This document shows positions 54,501 to 64,000 of a stretch of 64,000 nt of DNA, piece by piece. Under the pieces are notes generated by a model, which was given only the letters and a program-made list of their open reading frames with translations, made no database searches and had not been told where the DNA came from. Numbering within the stretch: position 1 is the stretch's first letter; each line of letters opens with the position of its first letter. Position numbers and translations under genes: made by a program. The stretch spans positions 62,001 to 126,000 of the forward strand of contig JAZGUH010000084.1 in NCBI GenBank assembly GCA_037893225.1, written 5' to 3'. This DNA is from Hippasteria phrygiana. Its lineage: Eukaryota > Echinodermata > Asteroidea > Valvatida > Goniasteridae.

Positions 54501-54940
54501 ATGCCTCTAGAATCTAGACGCCGTAAGGGCGTCGCGCGCTACGCGCTCGCATTGTGTCTGCCGCCCTGCTAAAATTTCAGGCCGTGGAGAACACTGCGTC
54601 TCTGAGGTGGGGATTTGGTCACGTTTTTAAAGTTCCAGGGTGGGGATTTTGGTTATCATACACGAGGGATATAAATACATGTGTGTTGTATTATAATATA
54701 AACCCGATGGCATTTTTTACAAGCCCTACAATGCGCACATGTTTGTTCGATCCTTTTGCCAGGCGTTTTTAATTTTTAATCGAAACAGGAAGCATACACC
54801 ATGATTGCATCAAAATTCTAATCCCCACTCATTTAGGTCGGGAATGAATTGTCGCTAATTTTTTGCCCCAGGGGTGGGGATTTTGTCACTTCAAAATTGA
54901 CAATACCCACTTCAGATAGGTGGGGTGGCCCGGGGGAGCC

Positions 54941-54989
<49 letters not shown>

Positions 54990-57900
54990 AGCTGATATGC
55001 GCATAAGTATATAAATTATACATTATTGTGATTGGGGCTACGTTTCGTGCGCAAAATAAAATCCAACTTTCTGTAGACGGGATTCGTATAATCATGGAGG
55101 TAGGTTCCTACCTCCATGGTATGTTCATGTCCCGACGTGCACGCAGCATGCAGGGCAACCAGTCCTCAGTCTCCTTTCCAGTCCATGGTTCATCTCAGTT
55201 TGGGCGTCATACTGCGTACTACGTGCATTCCGAATGCCAATTGGGGGTTATGAATCTAGAGCTTTACATATTGAGTCTTGAATCAAGTCTACACAACTGG
55301 TATTAGGCTGTTAGCTGCAACATATGCACTGTATACGCTTACCAGTTAATAGTCTGTCACCAATATTGCGAAATGAGTGTAAACATTGCGTTGGCTAGGT
55401 GGATACCATACGAGACATGTTCTTATTCGTGTTGGTACAGCAGCGCGGTGTGTGGAAGAGAGAGGCAAGAAATATTCGTCAGAAATACAGGGAGAAAATG
55501 TAATGCCGAATATTTTGCACTTTGCCTTGTATATGCAGTGGCGATATCTCTATAAAGTGTGGTGGATACAACAATGTATTGCGACATACTGGATCCGCAG
55601 AAGGCAGAACTAGAAAAAATATCGGGACATCGCGAAAGCACCAGCTGACACGATGAGGAAGCGATTACTGCCGTGATGACTGCTGACAAAAGAAAGATGA
55701 TAAACTTATTTTGCCGGTTTTTTAGCGCAACGTAACTAATTATAGTGACATCCTACAACGTTGGCCATTCATTTCGATACATTGTATATGCAATAGGCTT
55801 TAAAGGTAAAATGTTAGCCTTACTTCCCAATCACTGTATTATGTTAGCATATTAAAAATTTGTGCAGGCATGGCAGGGGAGCCCCTGCTGACCGCGGCCC
55901 TTGGATTGGACTCTGGAGTGCTATTTTTTTGCTTCACCCAGCCACCACCCAACCCACGACCCACCCCCACCCCGCCCGGTAGAAAATAATCTCAGAACCA
56001 CACATGACAATCACACAGGGACAACAATATTTTCTTTAAAAAAATGTTTATACTCATTGCTTCAAAATATTTTTATTTTCAGCAAAACTGAATACATAAT
56101 GCATTTGTTTTAAAAGAAAATGTACCGCTCTATTTTTTAGGTGGGAAGCACCACAACAATTTGAAAAATAATGAAATTCAAGAAATTAATTGTTCATGGA
56201 TTTATTGTTTGCCAGTATTTATAATGTTTATTGCAGTACATGTATACTAGCTTGGTTTAATTGTGCAGAGGGTGCCTACTCATCCCACCCACACACCCCT
56301 TACCCCCTCCCTCATAAAAAAAATCAATCAATCGACTGATCGATCGACCGACCAAAACAAATATATTTGTACAAAACACACTCAACAAGCTTCCATGATA
56401 ATTTCCGGAGCCGGCTGTACCTCCGCCAGCTCCAGCATGCACCGGGGCTGACTTCCATCCGCCAGCTCCACCTCCGTCAGCTCCAGCACCGGAGCCGAGA
56501 CGATCAACTGGTGTGTTTTTTTGTTACTTGGCCTAAAGATGAGGGATAACAAAAATCAGGTAATTGGGGAATGCATATATCTGAAGTGGATTTTTCACAA
56601 GTTGCGTACCATTTTAGCCCCTGAAGTTGACGCATACTGACTAGCAAAAAATGACTTTGAAAAAAAAAAATTGCGACAAACTCAATATTATATGAATAAT
56701 TTTTATAAAACTTTTAATATTGATTGGTGTGTGTGCTGAAGATATTAAAGCAATGTATTGCATTCTTATTGAAAAAAAAAATTGCAGCATGATTCTGGTT
56801 CTTGCAGTGTTCTGGTTCTTGCACAGTGTAATTTTAAATGTAATCTGTGTTGGATTCAAAAACAAATAATTTTTACACAATCCGGCCAAGTAAAAAATAC
56901 CAGCTGATAGTCGTTTTTTTTTTTCAGAAAGAGGAGGATGAGGGCCTTTCCATTTTTTTTAAAGATGGCCACCAAGCATTTAAATTAAAAATGGTCACCA
57001 ATTTTTAGTTCAGAATGACCACCAGCTTTTTATTGGCTACTTAGCTACTATATATACCGTTCACGCTGGCTTTGTAGAAGTCTAAATTATCAGGAAATAA
57101 AAATATGAGAGGAACACAATTAAAAACTGCGGCTTTAAAAAAATAATGTTGGGACGATCAACTGGTGTTTTTTTACTTGGTTTAAAGACGAGGTTGCGTA
57201 CCATTTCCATTTCAGTCCCTGAAGTTGATTATTGCAAAAGCCTGACTGGGGTTGTTTTAAAAATATTGTCAAGAGTTCCAGGAACATTACTTGATCTTGA
57301 CGCATACGGAGCGCTGCATGCAATAATGATCGGCGAATAGCGTGAATGGATCGATTAAATGAAAGCATACGAAAATTCCGCACAGCTTTAATTTTGGCTT
57401 CTTGTGATCAGCAAAGAGTACAATAAAGGATGATTTCCTTCGACTGATCCTCCTGTTTCAACCATGGCATATGTTTCTGCCATTTTCCAACGGTGAAATT
57501 CGACGGTACTTTCGACATTTTATGCATCGCCAGTGGTCAGTATAGTATGCAGAGTACATGCGTCAAACGTGATCGTGTCACCATGGAGCATATAGTTCAT
57601 GTCGGCATAACAACGCCGTAAAAGGTGTATGTGGTTTGTGAACGTCTGCGCCCACATGGTACTGTACCGAACTACACGTACTAATCTCCACACAAAACTG
57701 CAGCAACCTCGTTTCCCAAACTGTCCTTATCGCGCAAAACCATTGAAAGAAACCGCAGACTGACTGGGGGTGAGATTGCGCCAGCGTGTTGATTTGAACG
57801 GATCGGATAAAAAGTGAACGAGTTCGATTTATTAAATAATTTTACATCCAAAGTTAAAGTTTCCGTCGTCACCGCACTTGGTAGGGGTGTCGGCCGTCGT

Positions 57901-60900
57901 TCTGCATGATCTTATGAGAAATTTTCATTCGCAAAAACTGCTAATCGTTTTCAAGTTTGTCTCGCTTTTTGTTAAAAATGTATTGTCTTTTGCGATGCAA
58001 ATCCAGCTATTTCCATCACTGAGTGTATGCACTTTTGTTTTCGTAGGGGCCTTGGTTGAACCTTTGGTTATTGCAGCGCGCCGCGGCAGCTCGCCTTGTA
58101 TAAATGTAGCACAGCGCGCCGCGGCGCGCTTCGTATGTCCTCATTTACATAACAATCGTTATAATGAGCTGGAGGCTGGTCTGGGCGCCGGGCTGCGCCG
58201 CACTTTGAGGTGAAAACCAAGCCTTGAAAAAGGCGCCGTGCTGCGCCGCGGCGGCTCTCGGCGCGCCGAGTAAAATAATACTGGTATTGGGCCTAACAGC
58301 CCAAGGCTTTTTACTAGAATCCTTCCCTAACCACACAAACTCCAACACTGTGTAGTAAACCAATGGCACATTCTTTGTACTTAGACAAAATCAGGGTATC
58401 AAGTCCCATGCAAAGTGATGGTGCCAAGGCTCTACAGTACCCAATCACACAAAATTCAACACAAATGGGGTGTTTGATTTTGGCAGGTTAGGGAAGGTTA
58501 GGGTTAAGGTAAATAGACTTTAACTTTTGAACTTTTATCTCAGAGGGAGAGATGCTCAAATACAAAAAAGAGAAAAGAAAACAAGTCAACAAGGCTTTCT
58601 CACAATACAACGCAGTCCGGCAGTGAACATCCCTCGTTTTGCAGTGTTTGCATGCGTGGGTCCACGTGTATTGCTGGTACTGCGATATTATTTGAACTGT
58701 GAAATTTATAGGGTACCAGTGATTTTCCTGCACTGTAAAAAATTCCGTAAAATAATGGGTTTTTGCCCTTAAAAAAGAACCCAATCACCATAGTTTAGTT
58801 TTAACGGATTATGGACGTAAAATTACCGTACCGTGACCTAGAAAATATCACCCGCCTGTAGTTTTTGTGTTTTAACGTCAATTTATACAAAGAGGATGTA
58901 AATTTACAAGACCACTTTGTCAGAATATAACATACTTGCTATAAATATACAGCAACACCAATGAAGTGTTATTTACAGAGAATCTACTCTTCTCCTTTTG
59001 TTCTCCTACTGTCCTGTTCATAAATCAAAACTGAAGAAATTTGCGTTTACAAAAGCCATGTTAAATTGTAGTGTGGAGCAACAGAAAACTGCGCATGCAT
59101 AAAGGCATGTTTCACATCGCATCGATACATTCACACGACCAAACTCTATGATCGTCGCACGGATGTCGCATCGATGCACAATTTTGGAGGAGGTCTCGAT
59201 CCCTGTCACGATTTGGTGACAGGCATACATTTTTTTCCCACTGCACGGAGTCTGTGCGTTCGTGACATCGATGCGATTTCATCGCAAGGGACCCGTGTTT
59301 CTAACGGTAGTGTGAAACGGGCTCGTGCCCAGTTTACATTAATATGGCACCCGTGGTTTGCTCTCATCTTACTGAATAATATCTGTGTTTGCAGCTTTTG
59401 CTCTTGAGAGGGTATGCCTTCAACCACTCCGCTGATTTTGAGACAGTTCGCATCATGAAGGAGGACCTGTGTTATGTAGGGTGAGTAACTCGTGACGGCT
59501 CTTTGTGCTACATGTAGGATCACGCATGCTTTTTAGGCGTGGCACCCCAAAAACTACATTTTCAAATTAATTTAACATTGTATAAGTTATGAGCTTTCCA
59601 ATGACACATTCCACACAAAAATTCATTGAAGTTAAGTATTAACACAGTTAATATGTTTCAATTTTCAAAGTGAACAAAGAAAACTGGCAGGAGCGGGATT
59701 CGAACCTGCGACCTCCGGAATACCATACCGGCGCTTCTTACATTGTTAATGTATAGGGCAATCATCACATTGAATGCTAAGGTCGAAGGATACATTGCAA
59801 ATAATTTTTACAAAAACTGTTCTTTTTGACCCCTAGCTTTATTTGAGATAGCTAGCCATGTGGGGTTTATAGAAAGCCACAATGATGACTGAAAATTATC
59901 TGATTGCATATGAGGAGCACTTTATTTATCCTCTAAGAAGTTCTGAGTGGCTATTTTCTTGTCCCTATAAAAATACATAATCTAAATAGGTTTAGTTTGC
60001 ATATTCCTGCAAGAGAGTTTGCATGTACCGCACTAACCCTGCAGAATCCAACAATGTCCAGCAGTTGGATTCTGTTGGATTCAGCAGGCTTCACACTTCA
60101 ATAGCTGTTGGCAGTTGTTGGATTCAGCATTCTCCTTGTACTTGCAGCAGGGTTAGGGCTAATGAATGGAACTTTCTTGCACTTTTTTTCCCCCCAGGTA
60201 TGATATTGAACAAGAGCAGAAGCTGGCTAACGAAACAACAGTACTCGTTGAAAACTACACCGTAAGTCACCAAGCGTTTTCTAATTGACATGAACACCTG
60301 CAAATTACAGCACCTCATTTCCAGAATCTGCTGAGCATTTATTTTGCCGAGTTCAGAAAAAATATGCTGAGCAAAAGCAGGTTACCGACCTGGTAGTTCT
60401 ACATCACGGTCGCAGTAAGTTGACAGGGATGTTAGTTTACCATGTGTCCCTATTGGACATAATTTTGTCATTCTAACAGAAAAGTTGCGGTAGATTGACA
60501 AAAATAGGTTCAATGGAAAGACGGCTTTAAACCAAGTTGACTAGACGTGGTTGACTGGCCAGGATTCGGCAATGTTAGTCTTGTCAACAGTAGTCCGGGA
60601 TCCAATGTGCTGACTTTTGTCTCTCCTCTTGTGCAGCTACCAGATGGGCGGATGATCAAGGTTGGAGGGGAGCGCTTTGGTGCCCCCGAGGCTCTCTTCC
60701 AGCCCCACCTGATCAACGTGGAAGGAGTCGGCATCGCTGAGCTCCTCTTCAACACCATCCAAGCGGCAGACATCGACACGCGGCCTGATTTCTACAAGCA
60801 CATTGTGCTCTCTGGTGGCTCCACCATGTACCCGGGCCTGCCCTCCCGACTCGAGCGAGAAATCAAACAGCTGTATCTGGAGAGGATCCTGAAGGGTGAC

Positions 60901-60915
60901 ACGACCAAGCTCAGT
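39500..60915 (+). CDS. ACTR2: actin-related protein 2 (ACTR2/Arp2), exons 1-8, 3' end outside the window
   Basis: Visible coding exons: 39500-39547, 47188-47298, 50775-50990, 52328-52400, 53114-53250, 59395-59480, 60198-60261, 60637-60915 (1014 nt, 338 codons), all GT-AG and in register (phases 0,0,0,1,0,2,0,0). Arp2 is the actin-like subunit of the seven-protein Arp2/3 complex that nucleates branched actin filaments in the cytoplasm and binds ATP. Seen here are phosphate loop 1 (VIVCDNGTG), [18 protein letters not shown], phosphate loop 2 ([10 protein letters not shown]), [11 protein letters not shown], the Arp2 stretch NIEQEQKL-like DIEQEQKL, and the adenosine-binding [14 protein letters not shown]. 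Human Arp2 has 394 residues, so the missing part should be ~56 residues, probably one or more exons past 64000. No frame damage is seen. Confidence 0.97.
39900..40860. repeat. dispersed repeat (copy 1), split by a foldback element
   Basis: Begins CCCCTAGAACTATGGGG with a ~100-bp left part and, beyond the foldback, a right part (about 40765-40860) containing AACCGCTGCACAGTTTTCC and ACATCCTCACCTTGTGT. The same parts are contiguous at 41162-41345, the empty counterpart. Confidence 0.7.
40012..40755. mobile_element. 744-bp foldback element with 365-bp arms (Mutator-like)
   Basis: Left arm 40012-40376 and right arm 40391-40755 are reverse complements with only scattered mismatches, separated by 14 nt. 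The ends are TAGCTTGAAAATTCC / GGAATTTTCAAGCTA. GTTTGACAT is present exactly outside both ends (40003-40011 and 40756-40764), a 9-bp target duplication as made by Mutator-family transposases. No transposase is encoded. A minus-strand open frame in the left arm (39985-40170) is probably incidental. Confidence 0.85.
41162..41345. repeat. dispersed repeat (copy 2), uninterrupted
   Basis: Contains the same CCCCTAGAA.TATGGGG left part and AACCGCTGCACAGTTTTCC right part as 39900-40860, but joined directly. It therefore shows the pre-insertion form of the foldback target. Confidence 0.7.
41600..42447. mobile_element. 848-bp foldback element with 379-bp arms
   Basis: Left arm 41600-41978 and right arm 42069-42447 are near-perfect reverse complements around a 90-nt GC-rich loop. 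The ends are ACTTCCAGAACTGTAAGG, followed by a small inner palindrome (CTGTAAGGTTTGTAAAAACC). ACATGTACCC occurs on both sides (41589-41598 and 42448-42457), with one extra base at the left border, consistent with a 9-10-bp target duplication. Unrelated in sequence to the foldback at 40012. Confidence 0.8.
42458..47187. other. ACTR2 intron 1, remainder
   Basis: No gene recognised. It contains a three-copy ~33-bp tandem repeat with GAAAACAGAAGAGGGCGCTAGAAC (43599-43692) and a GC-rich foldback-like block (45003-45371) with loosely inverted ends around ATTGT.GTGCCGG. The rest is unique-looking AT-rich DNA. Confidence 0.5.
47188..47298 (+). CDS. ACTR2: ACTR2 exon 2
   Basis: 37 codons, [19 protein letters not shown] to DIEIK. 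The acceptor is CTCTATAG and the donor GTATTT, phase 0 at both ends. Confidence 0.95.
47980..48712. mobile_element. hAT-like non-autonomous element, copy 2, carrying a nested TTAA element
   Basis: Ends TTAGGGCAGTTCCGAATAT and ...ATGAACAGCCCT. ATTGGTAG lies directly outside both ends (47972-47979, 48713-48720), an 8-bp target duplication characteristic of hAT. It lies in ACTR2 intron 2. The interior is homologous to 21968-22392 and 52524-52981. Confidence 0.8.
48117..48379. mobile_element. telomere-like TTAA element nested in hAT copy 2
   Basis: TTAA|CCATAACCCC ... AGGTTAGGG|TTAA, 263 bp, with internal repeats of the type ATCCTGAATCC.CCAAAATC. The surrounding hAT sequence continues on both sides. 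The same place in hAT copy 1 is uninterrupted (CTATTTTAATAG, TTAA at 22086-22089). Confidence 0.85.
48721..49748. other. ACTR2 intron 2, middle part
   Basis: No gene or clear repeat recognised. Confidence 0.5.
49753..50073. mobile_element. telomere-like TTAA element with internal minisatellite, short allele
   Basis: TTAA|CCCTAACCCCCTAGG at the left and GAGGGTTAGGG|TTAA at the right. The interior is about five ~43-bp units built on ATCCTCAATCCTCCAAAATC with GGTGCTTCAATCACC linkers. ACTR2 intron 2. Confidence 0.8.
50775..50990 (+). CDS. ACTR2: ACTR2 exon 3
   Basis: 72 codons, [17 protein letters not shown] through [19 protein letters not shown]. The donor is GTAAAA. Confidence 0.95.
50991..51524. 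other. ACTR2 intron 3, first part
   Basis: No gene. About 51215-51345 is rich in GGTTCC/GGAACC motifs, a low-complexity repeat. Confidence 0.5.
51525..52102. mobile_element. MITE with TGTGACCTGCCACCA ends, copy 1
   Basis: Ends CGTGACCTGCCACCA and GGTCACATA. It is related throughout to 63063-63337 and is interrupted by the 141-bp MITE at 51744-51884. Confidence 0.65.
51744..51884. mobile_element. 141-bp TTAA MITE with CCCTCCT ends, copy B
   Basis: Reverse complement of 38497-38637, identical by eye over all 141 bp. Flanked by TTAA at the left (51740-51743) and TTTTAA at the right. Nested in another MITE. Confidence 0.85.
52328..52400 (+). CDS. ACTR2: ACTR2 exon 4
   Basis: 73 nt, [18 protein letters not shown] to LYAQ plus one base. 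The acceptor is CTTGCAG and the donor GTCAGA. Confidence 0.95.
52524..52981. mobile_element. hAT-like non-autonomous element, copy 3
   Basis: Starts TAGGGATGTCCCGAATAT and ends TTAACAGCCCTA, with the same interior (GCAGTGTCAAAT, GGACGG-like, AAAACACC..TGTGCTTTGCG) as copies 1 and 2. No clean target duplication seen. It begins 124 bp after the ACTR2 exon 4 donor. Confidence 0.65.
53114..53250 (+). CDS. ACTR2: ACTR2 exon 5
   Basis: 137 nt with the second phosphate loop ([14 protein letters not shown]) and [18 protein letters not shown]. The donor is GTAAAT. Confidence 0.95.
54943..54987. repeat. 45-nt homopolymer G run
   Basis: Uninterrupted G on the plus strand. The length may be affected by assembly error. 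Confidence 0.8.
55084..55120. repeat. perfect short palindrome
   Basis: CATGGAGGTAGG and CCTACCTCCATG meet across TT, inside the Harbinger-like element. Confidence 0.6.
58508..59394. other. ACTR2 intron 5, last part
   Basis: No gene or element recognised. A G/A-flanked TCGCATCGATGC-type motif recurs around 59115-59175. Confidence 0.45.
59395..59480 (+). CDS. ACTR2: ACTR2 exon 6
   Basis: 86 nt, [18 protein letters not shown] to DLCYV plus two bases. The acceptor is GTTTGCAG and the donor GTGAGT. Confidence 0.95.
59670..59737 (-). mobile_element. tRNA-derived SINE-like repeat, truncated copy d (ACTR2 intron 6)
   Basis: Minus-strand CCGGAGGTCGCAGGTTCG with box B intact; the box A side is cut off at about 59737. 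Confidence 0.6.
60037..60158. mobile_element. telomere-like element with CTAA borders, upstream of exon 7
   Basis: CTAA|CCCTGCAGAATCC ... GCAGCAGGGTTAGGG|CTAA, with internal GTTGGATTC repeats. It ends 39 bp before the exon 7 acceptor, just before the pyrimidine tract. Confidence 0.65.
60198..60261 (+). CDS. ACTR2: ACTR2 exon 7
   Basis: 64 nt, [21 protein letters not shown] after completing a Gly codon. The acceptor is a long pyrimidine tract ending CAG and the donor GTAAGT. Confidence 0.95.
60637..60915 (+). CDS. ACTR2: ACTR2 exon 8
   Basis: 93 codons, [14 protein letters not shown] through [14 protein letters not shown] to DTTKLS. The donor GTAAGT is followed 4 nt later by the TTAA of a mobile element. 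Confidence 0.95.
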
Positions 60916-60928
60916 GTAAGTTCCTTAA

Positions 60929-61068
60929 CTCTAACCCTCCAGGGTATTTTGGCTAGAAACCCTGCCAGACGCATCAGATTGCATACTTTGTCACATTGAC
61001 TTGTGTGCAGAGTGCAGCAAGGTCAAGCTGTCACCACAGATGCACTGCTGCGTCTGGCAGGGTTAGGG
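60929..61068. mobile_element. telomere-like TTAA element, 150-bp type, copy 2
   Basis: TTAA|CTCTAACCCTCCAGGG ... GGCAGGGTTAGGG|TTAA. Homologous to 26909-27054. It starts 13 bp after the end of exon 8, right behind the GTAAGT donor. Confidence 0.8.
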
Positions 61069-61191
61069 TTAACGACAGTACATTGAAAGTAGACACTGTG
61101 AATGGAAAATTTTGTGAAAAGAATTCACATTCACATTTCTCACACAACTTTTCCCGCCTGTGAATTCAAGTGGGAAATATTTTCTCACTTT

Positions 61192-61294
61192 TGTGAAAAG
61201 GTGTGACAATGTTTTCCCGCTTTTGTGAAAAGGCGTGACAATGTTTTCCCGCTTGTGTGAAAAAGCGTGAAAATGTTTTCCCACTTTGGGAAAA
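61192..61294. repeat. ~34-bp minisatellite, three copies
   Basis: Units of TTTTGTGAAAAGGYGTGACA followed by ATGTTTTCCCGC. ACTR2 intron 8. Confidence 0.7.
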
Positions 61295-62152
61295 ATGTTC
61301 ACATGTGAAACGAAAATGAAAAAGTGTGAAGAGAAATTGCCAATGTCAAAATCAGTCAAAATTTCCAACCACCTCCCCTGCCTATACTTTTAACACAGAC
61401 CAGGCACCAATGGTCAGATTACTTATGTGGTTAGGACTATGGCAGGTCAAAATCAGTCGACTGGTTTCGACTCTTTCTGATGGGTCACAGCTTGCCAAAT
61501 CATTCTCAATACTTACTGAAGCAGTCATCACAGGTCAAAAATGAAGTTCTATGCATAGAATCCCAACGGGTCACAAACAGTCACTTGACTGATTTTGACC
61601 CATACAACAACATGGCTCAGAATGTATTTTTGCATAGGAGGGTTAACTTTCAATTGCAATGTACTGTATAAGCCTCTAGGCGCTTTGGACTAGGATGCAT
61701 CTGCGATCCTTCAAAATTCTCCTCAAATAAAACAATTAAAATGAATGTAGCCTCAATCCTCCACAACCCTCCTCTATTTCAATTAGCCATTCCACCTCAA
61801 TCTTCTAAATTCAACCGAGACTGAAGCTGGTTGTGACCTCAATCCTCCAAAACAATCAAACATTCCAAAATGCACACAACCTCAGTCCTGTAAAATCTTC
61901 CAGAACTGCCTCGTTAACCCTAACCATGCTAAACCCAACGATATCCAGCAGCGGGTCATTTCTGTTGGATTTTGTTGAACCGAGCAGTGAACAAAAGAGA
62001 CCTTTATTCTCGCCGTTTGATTCTGCAGGCAAGCTTCACATTTTGGACTCTGTTGGATTCAATAGGGTCCTTCTAGATGGTGTTAGGGGTATTACCAAAC
62101 GAAACTTCTACTATTCCTATTGGTCAAGAGACTGTCACTGGAGCACTTTTAA

Positions 62153-63051
62153 CCCTAACCCCCTAGACCCTTTTTGCTAGGAACCATCCTTAATCCTCAA
62201 AAATCCTCTGATTGCCCTGCCCCAAAAAATGCATTCATCCTCAATCCTCCAAAATCCTCCGCTTGAAACACCATTCGTCCTCAATCCTCCAAAATCCTCT
62301 TTTTCTTGAAATACCATTCATCCTCAATCCTCCAAAATCCTCTGCTTGAAACACCATTCATCCTCAATCCTCCAAAATCCTCTTTTTCTTGAAATACCAT
62401 TCATCCTCAATCCTACAAAATCCTCCTCGCTGGAACACCATTCATCCTCAATCCTCCAAAATCCTCTTTTTCTTGAAATACCATTCATCCTCAATCCTCC
62501 AAAATCCTCCTCGCTGGAACACATTCGTCCTCAATCCTCCAAAATCCTCCTCGCTGGAACACCATTCGTCCTCGATCCTCCGCTTAAAACACCATTCATC
62601 CTCAATCCTCTAAAATACTCTTTTTCTTGAAACACCATTCATCCTCAATCCTCCAAAATCCTCTTTTTCTTGAAATACCATTCATCCTCAATACTCCAAA
62701 ATCCTCCTCGCTGGAACACCATTCGTCCTCAATCCTCCACTTGAAACACCATTAATCCTCAATCCTCTAAAATCCTCTTTTTCTTGAAACACCATTCATC
62801 CTCAATCCTCCAAAATCCTCTTTTTCTTGAAATACCATTCATCCTCAATACTCCAAAATCCTCCTCGCTGGAACACCATTCGTCCTCAATCCTCCACTTG
62901 AAACACCATTAATCCTCAATCCTCTAAAATCCTCTTTTTCTTGAAATACCATTCATCCTCAACCCTCCAAAATCCTCCTCGCTGGAACACCATTCATCCT
63001 CGATCCTCCAAAATACTCCAAAACTGCAAGGAGGATTGAGGTGGGTTGGGG
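62153..63051. mobile_element. telomere-like TTAA element with internal minisatellite, long allele
   Basis: TTAA|CCCTAACCCCCTAGACC at the left and GGTGGGTTGGGG|TTAA at the right. The interior is roughly nineteen ~43-bp units sharing ATCCTCAATCCTCCAAAATC with the element at 49753, but with CTTGAAATACC/CTGGAACACC linkers. Two inner unit types alternate as higher-order blocks. Confidence 0.8.
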
Positions 63052-63062
63052 TTAAAGCTCAT

Positions 63063-63337
63063 TATGTGACCTGCCACCACAAAATGAGCTTAGTCACACT
63101 ATGGCTTTCTGAGTCGCAAACAGAAACAACAATATTTCACTGAAAAGTCTATTTTGGGATTTTAACAACTGTATATTTTGTTAAAAACCTATTCTGTCAT
63201 ATCCCAAAGTTTTAAAACTGAATCGATTATCAATATATCAAATTAAAGCTCTTGACCTCTACTTTCAGGAAATTTCATAATCCTGATTTTTTCAGATTTT
63301 TCCACTATATGCCCATTTTTTGGTAACAGGTCACATA
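63063..63337. mobile_element. MITE with TATGTGACCTGCCACCA ends, copy 2
   Basis: Inverted ends TATGTGACCTG / CAGGTCACATA bound ~275 bp homologous to 51525-52102. It starts only 8 bp after the TTAA of the preceding element. Confidence 0.7.
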
Positions 63338-64000
63338 TGTCTGTGATCTTTCAAATGTCTGATTTGTTTGCCCAAATAAATTCAAGGTGTAATTTTAAAA
63401 AAAAGAATTGAGGTCCAAGTGAAATATTTTGACACATCTTTCAGCAGGCCACAATGATGAACTCGGTGATCTGATTCCAGTATGAGGATTGCTATATTTA
63501 ACCTCTAAGAAGTTCTGAGTGGTGTTTTCATCCAAGATGTTTTAAGATTTTGTAATGCCATCTACAACGAGAGACAACATTAAGTGGAAAGGGATGGGTG
63601 TCAAAAACGTTTCACATTTGCCAGAAAACCCAACAACCAAATGTTTAAGGTGCTATCCGAAGAACCCTATTCTTGGAGTGCAAGGATCTCTTCTTGACAA
63701 ATGGTACTTTTAGTAGAAAATTCCATTTTCTATAAGAACATCAAGGCAAAGACAAGGGGCATCCTTGGCAGTTGCCTGCATTGTGGTACTGGAATTGTGA
63801 AACTACACATAGGGACCTAAATGACACTGTCAACCTCGTCGACTCAAACTGATCACGTTGTGTGATTCTCGAAACCACTTTTGTCTCGGTTTAAAAAGTA
63901 CATTGTGATCGCAGGTTTTGGAAATGTTGTCAACAGAAGGGAGGTGAGTTAGTCTCACCAGTGGTGGAAGTTACCCCACCTGGGTCTGTAGATTTGAAAA
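63338..64000. other. ACTR2 intron 8 to window end
   Basis: No coding sequence matching the last part of Arp2 was found, so the terminal exon is beyond 64000. No repeat recognised. Confidence 0.6.

Larger units (their letters stand above)
53330..58293. mobile_element. 4.96-kb PIF/Harbinger-like element without recognisable transposase
   Basis: Inverted ends GGCCCAATACCAGTATTATT / AATAATACTGGTATTGGGCC continue for about 25 bp and are bordered by TAA on both sides (53327-53329, 58294-58296), the three-base target duplication of PIF/Harbinger elements. GGCGCGCCGCGG-type clusters lie just inside both ends. I see only short open frames inside and no transposase or Myb-like domain, so it is a large non-autonomous or decayed copy. 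It contains a 45-nt G-run at 54943-54987. Confidence 0.7.
53324..58503. mobile_element. telomere-like TTAA element split by a Harbinger-like insertion
   Basis: The left end TTAA|CCCTAA (53320-53329) and the right portion from 58294 (TAACAGCCCAAGG ... GGTTAGGG|TTAA, TTAA at 58504-58507) make one element of ~215 bp when the 4.96-kb insert is ignored. It lies in ACTR2 intron 5. Confidence 0.65.

Overview
The window looks like nuclear DNA of an animal, most likely a marine invertebrate (deuterostome-like: cephalochordate, hemichordate or echinoderm; the species cannot be fixed from the sequence). The reasons are spliced metazoan genes with large introns, GT-AG splice sites, a CYP2-type P450 relic, a Ty3/gypsy element and very many short DNA transposons and tacatgtac-type motifs. 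There is no prokaryotic gene organisation.

Layout. (1) 1-18675: four copies of a ~5.07-kb unit in direct tandem, three complete and the last truncated. Each unit carries two tRNA-like sequences, a TTAA-flanked palindromic MITE, a 155-bp internal direct repeat and one small ORF of unknown function. The array ends in a 134-bp inverted piece of itself, joined to a Cys-rich ORF. (2) 19590-20373: a broken CYP2-like P450 (+). (3) 23266-39159: a complete four-exon neudesin gene (NENF, -), 159 aa, with a signal peptide, a cytochrome-b5-like MAPR domain and a KSEL C-terminus. Its first intron holds an 8.7-kb Ty3/gypsy element (29560-38287) in the same orientation, with 1178-bp LTRs that are almost identical but with a mutated reverse-transcriptase active site and a pol spread over three frames. 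(4) 39160-39499: a short intergenic gap, probably a bidirectional promoter. (5) 39500-60915: eight exons of ACTR2 (Arp2, +), 338 codons. Only the last ~56 codons lie beyond the window.

NENF and ACTR2 are head to head, with 340 bp between their start codons. NENF is a secreted/ER heme-binding-type protein and ACTR2 is an actin-nucleation subunit. They share no pathway, so the link is probably only promoter sharing.

The introns are a mosaic of nested mobile elements. The most striking are two ~0.75-0.85-kb foldback elements with 365- and 379-bp arms (one with a clean 9-bp target duplication) in ACTR2 intron 1. There is also a family of TTAA-flanked elements whose ends imitate the telomere repeat (TTAACCCTAACCC...GGGTTAGGGTTAA); some carry internal minisatellites, and one is caught as a filled site whose empty counterpart is also in this window. 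A 4.96-kb PIF/Harbinger-like element is nested in another member of that family.
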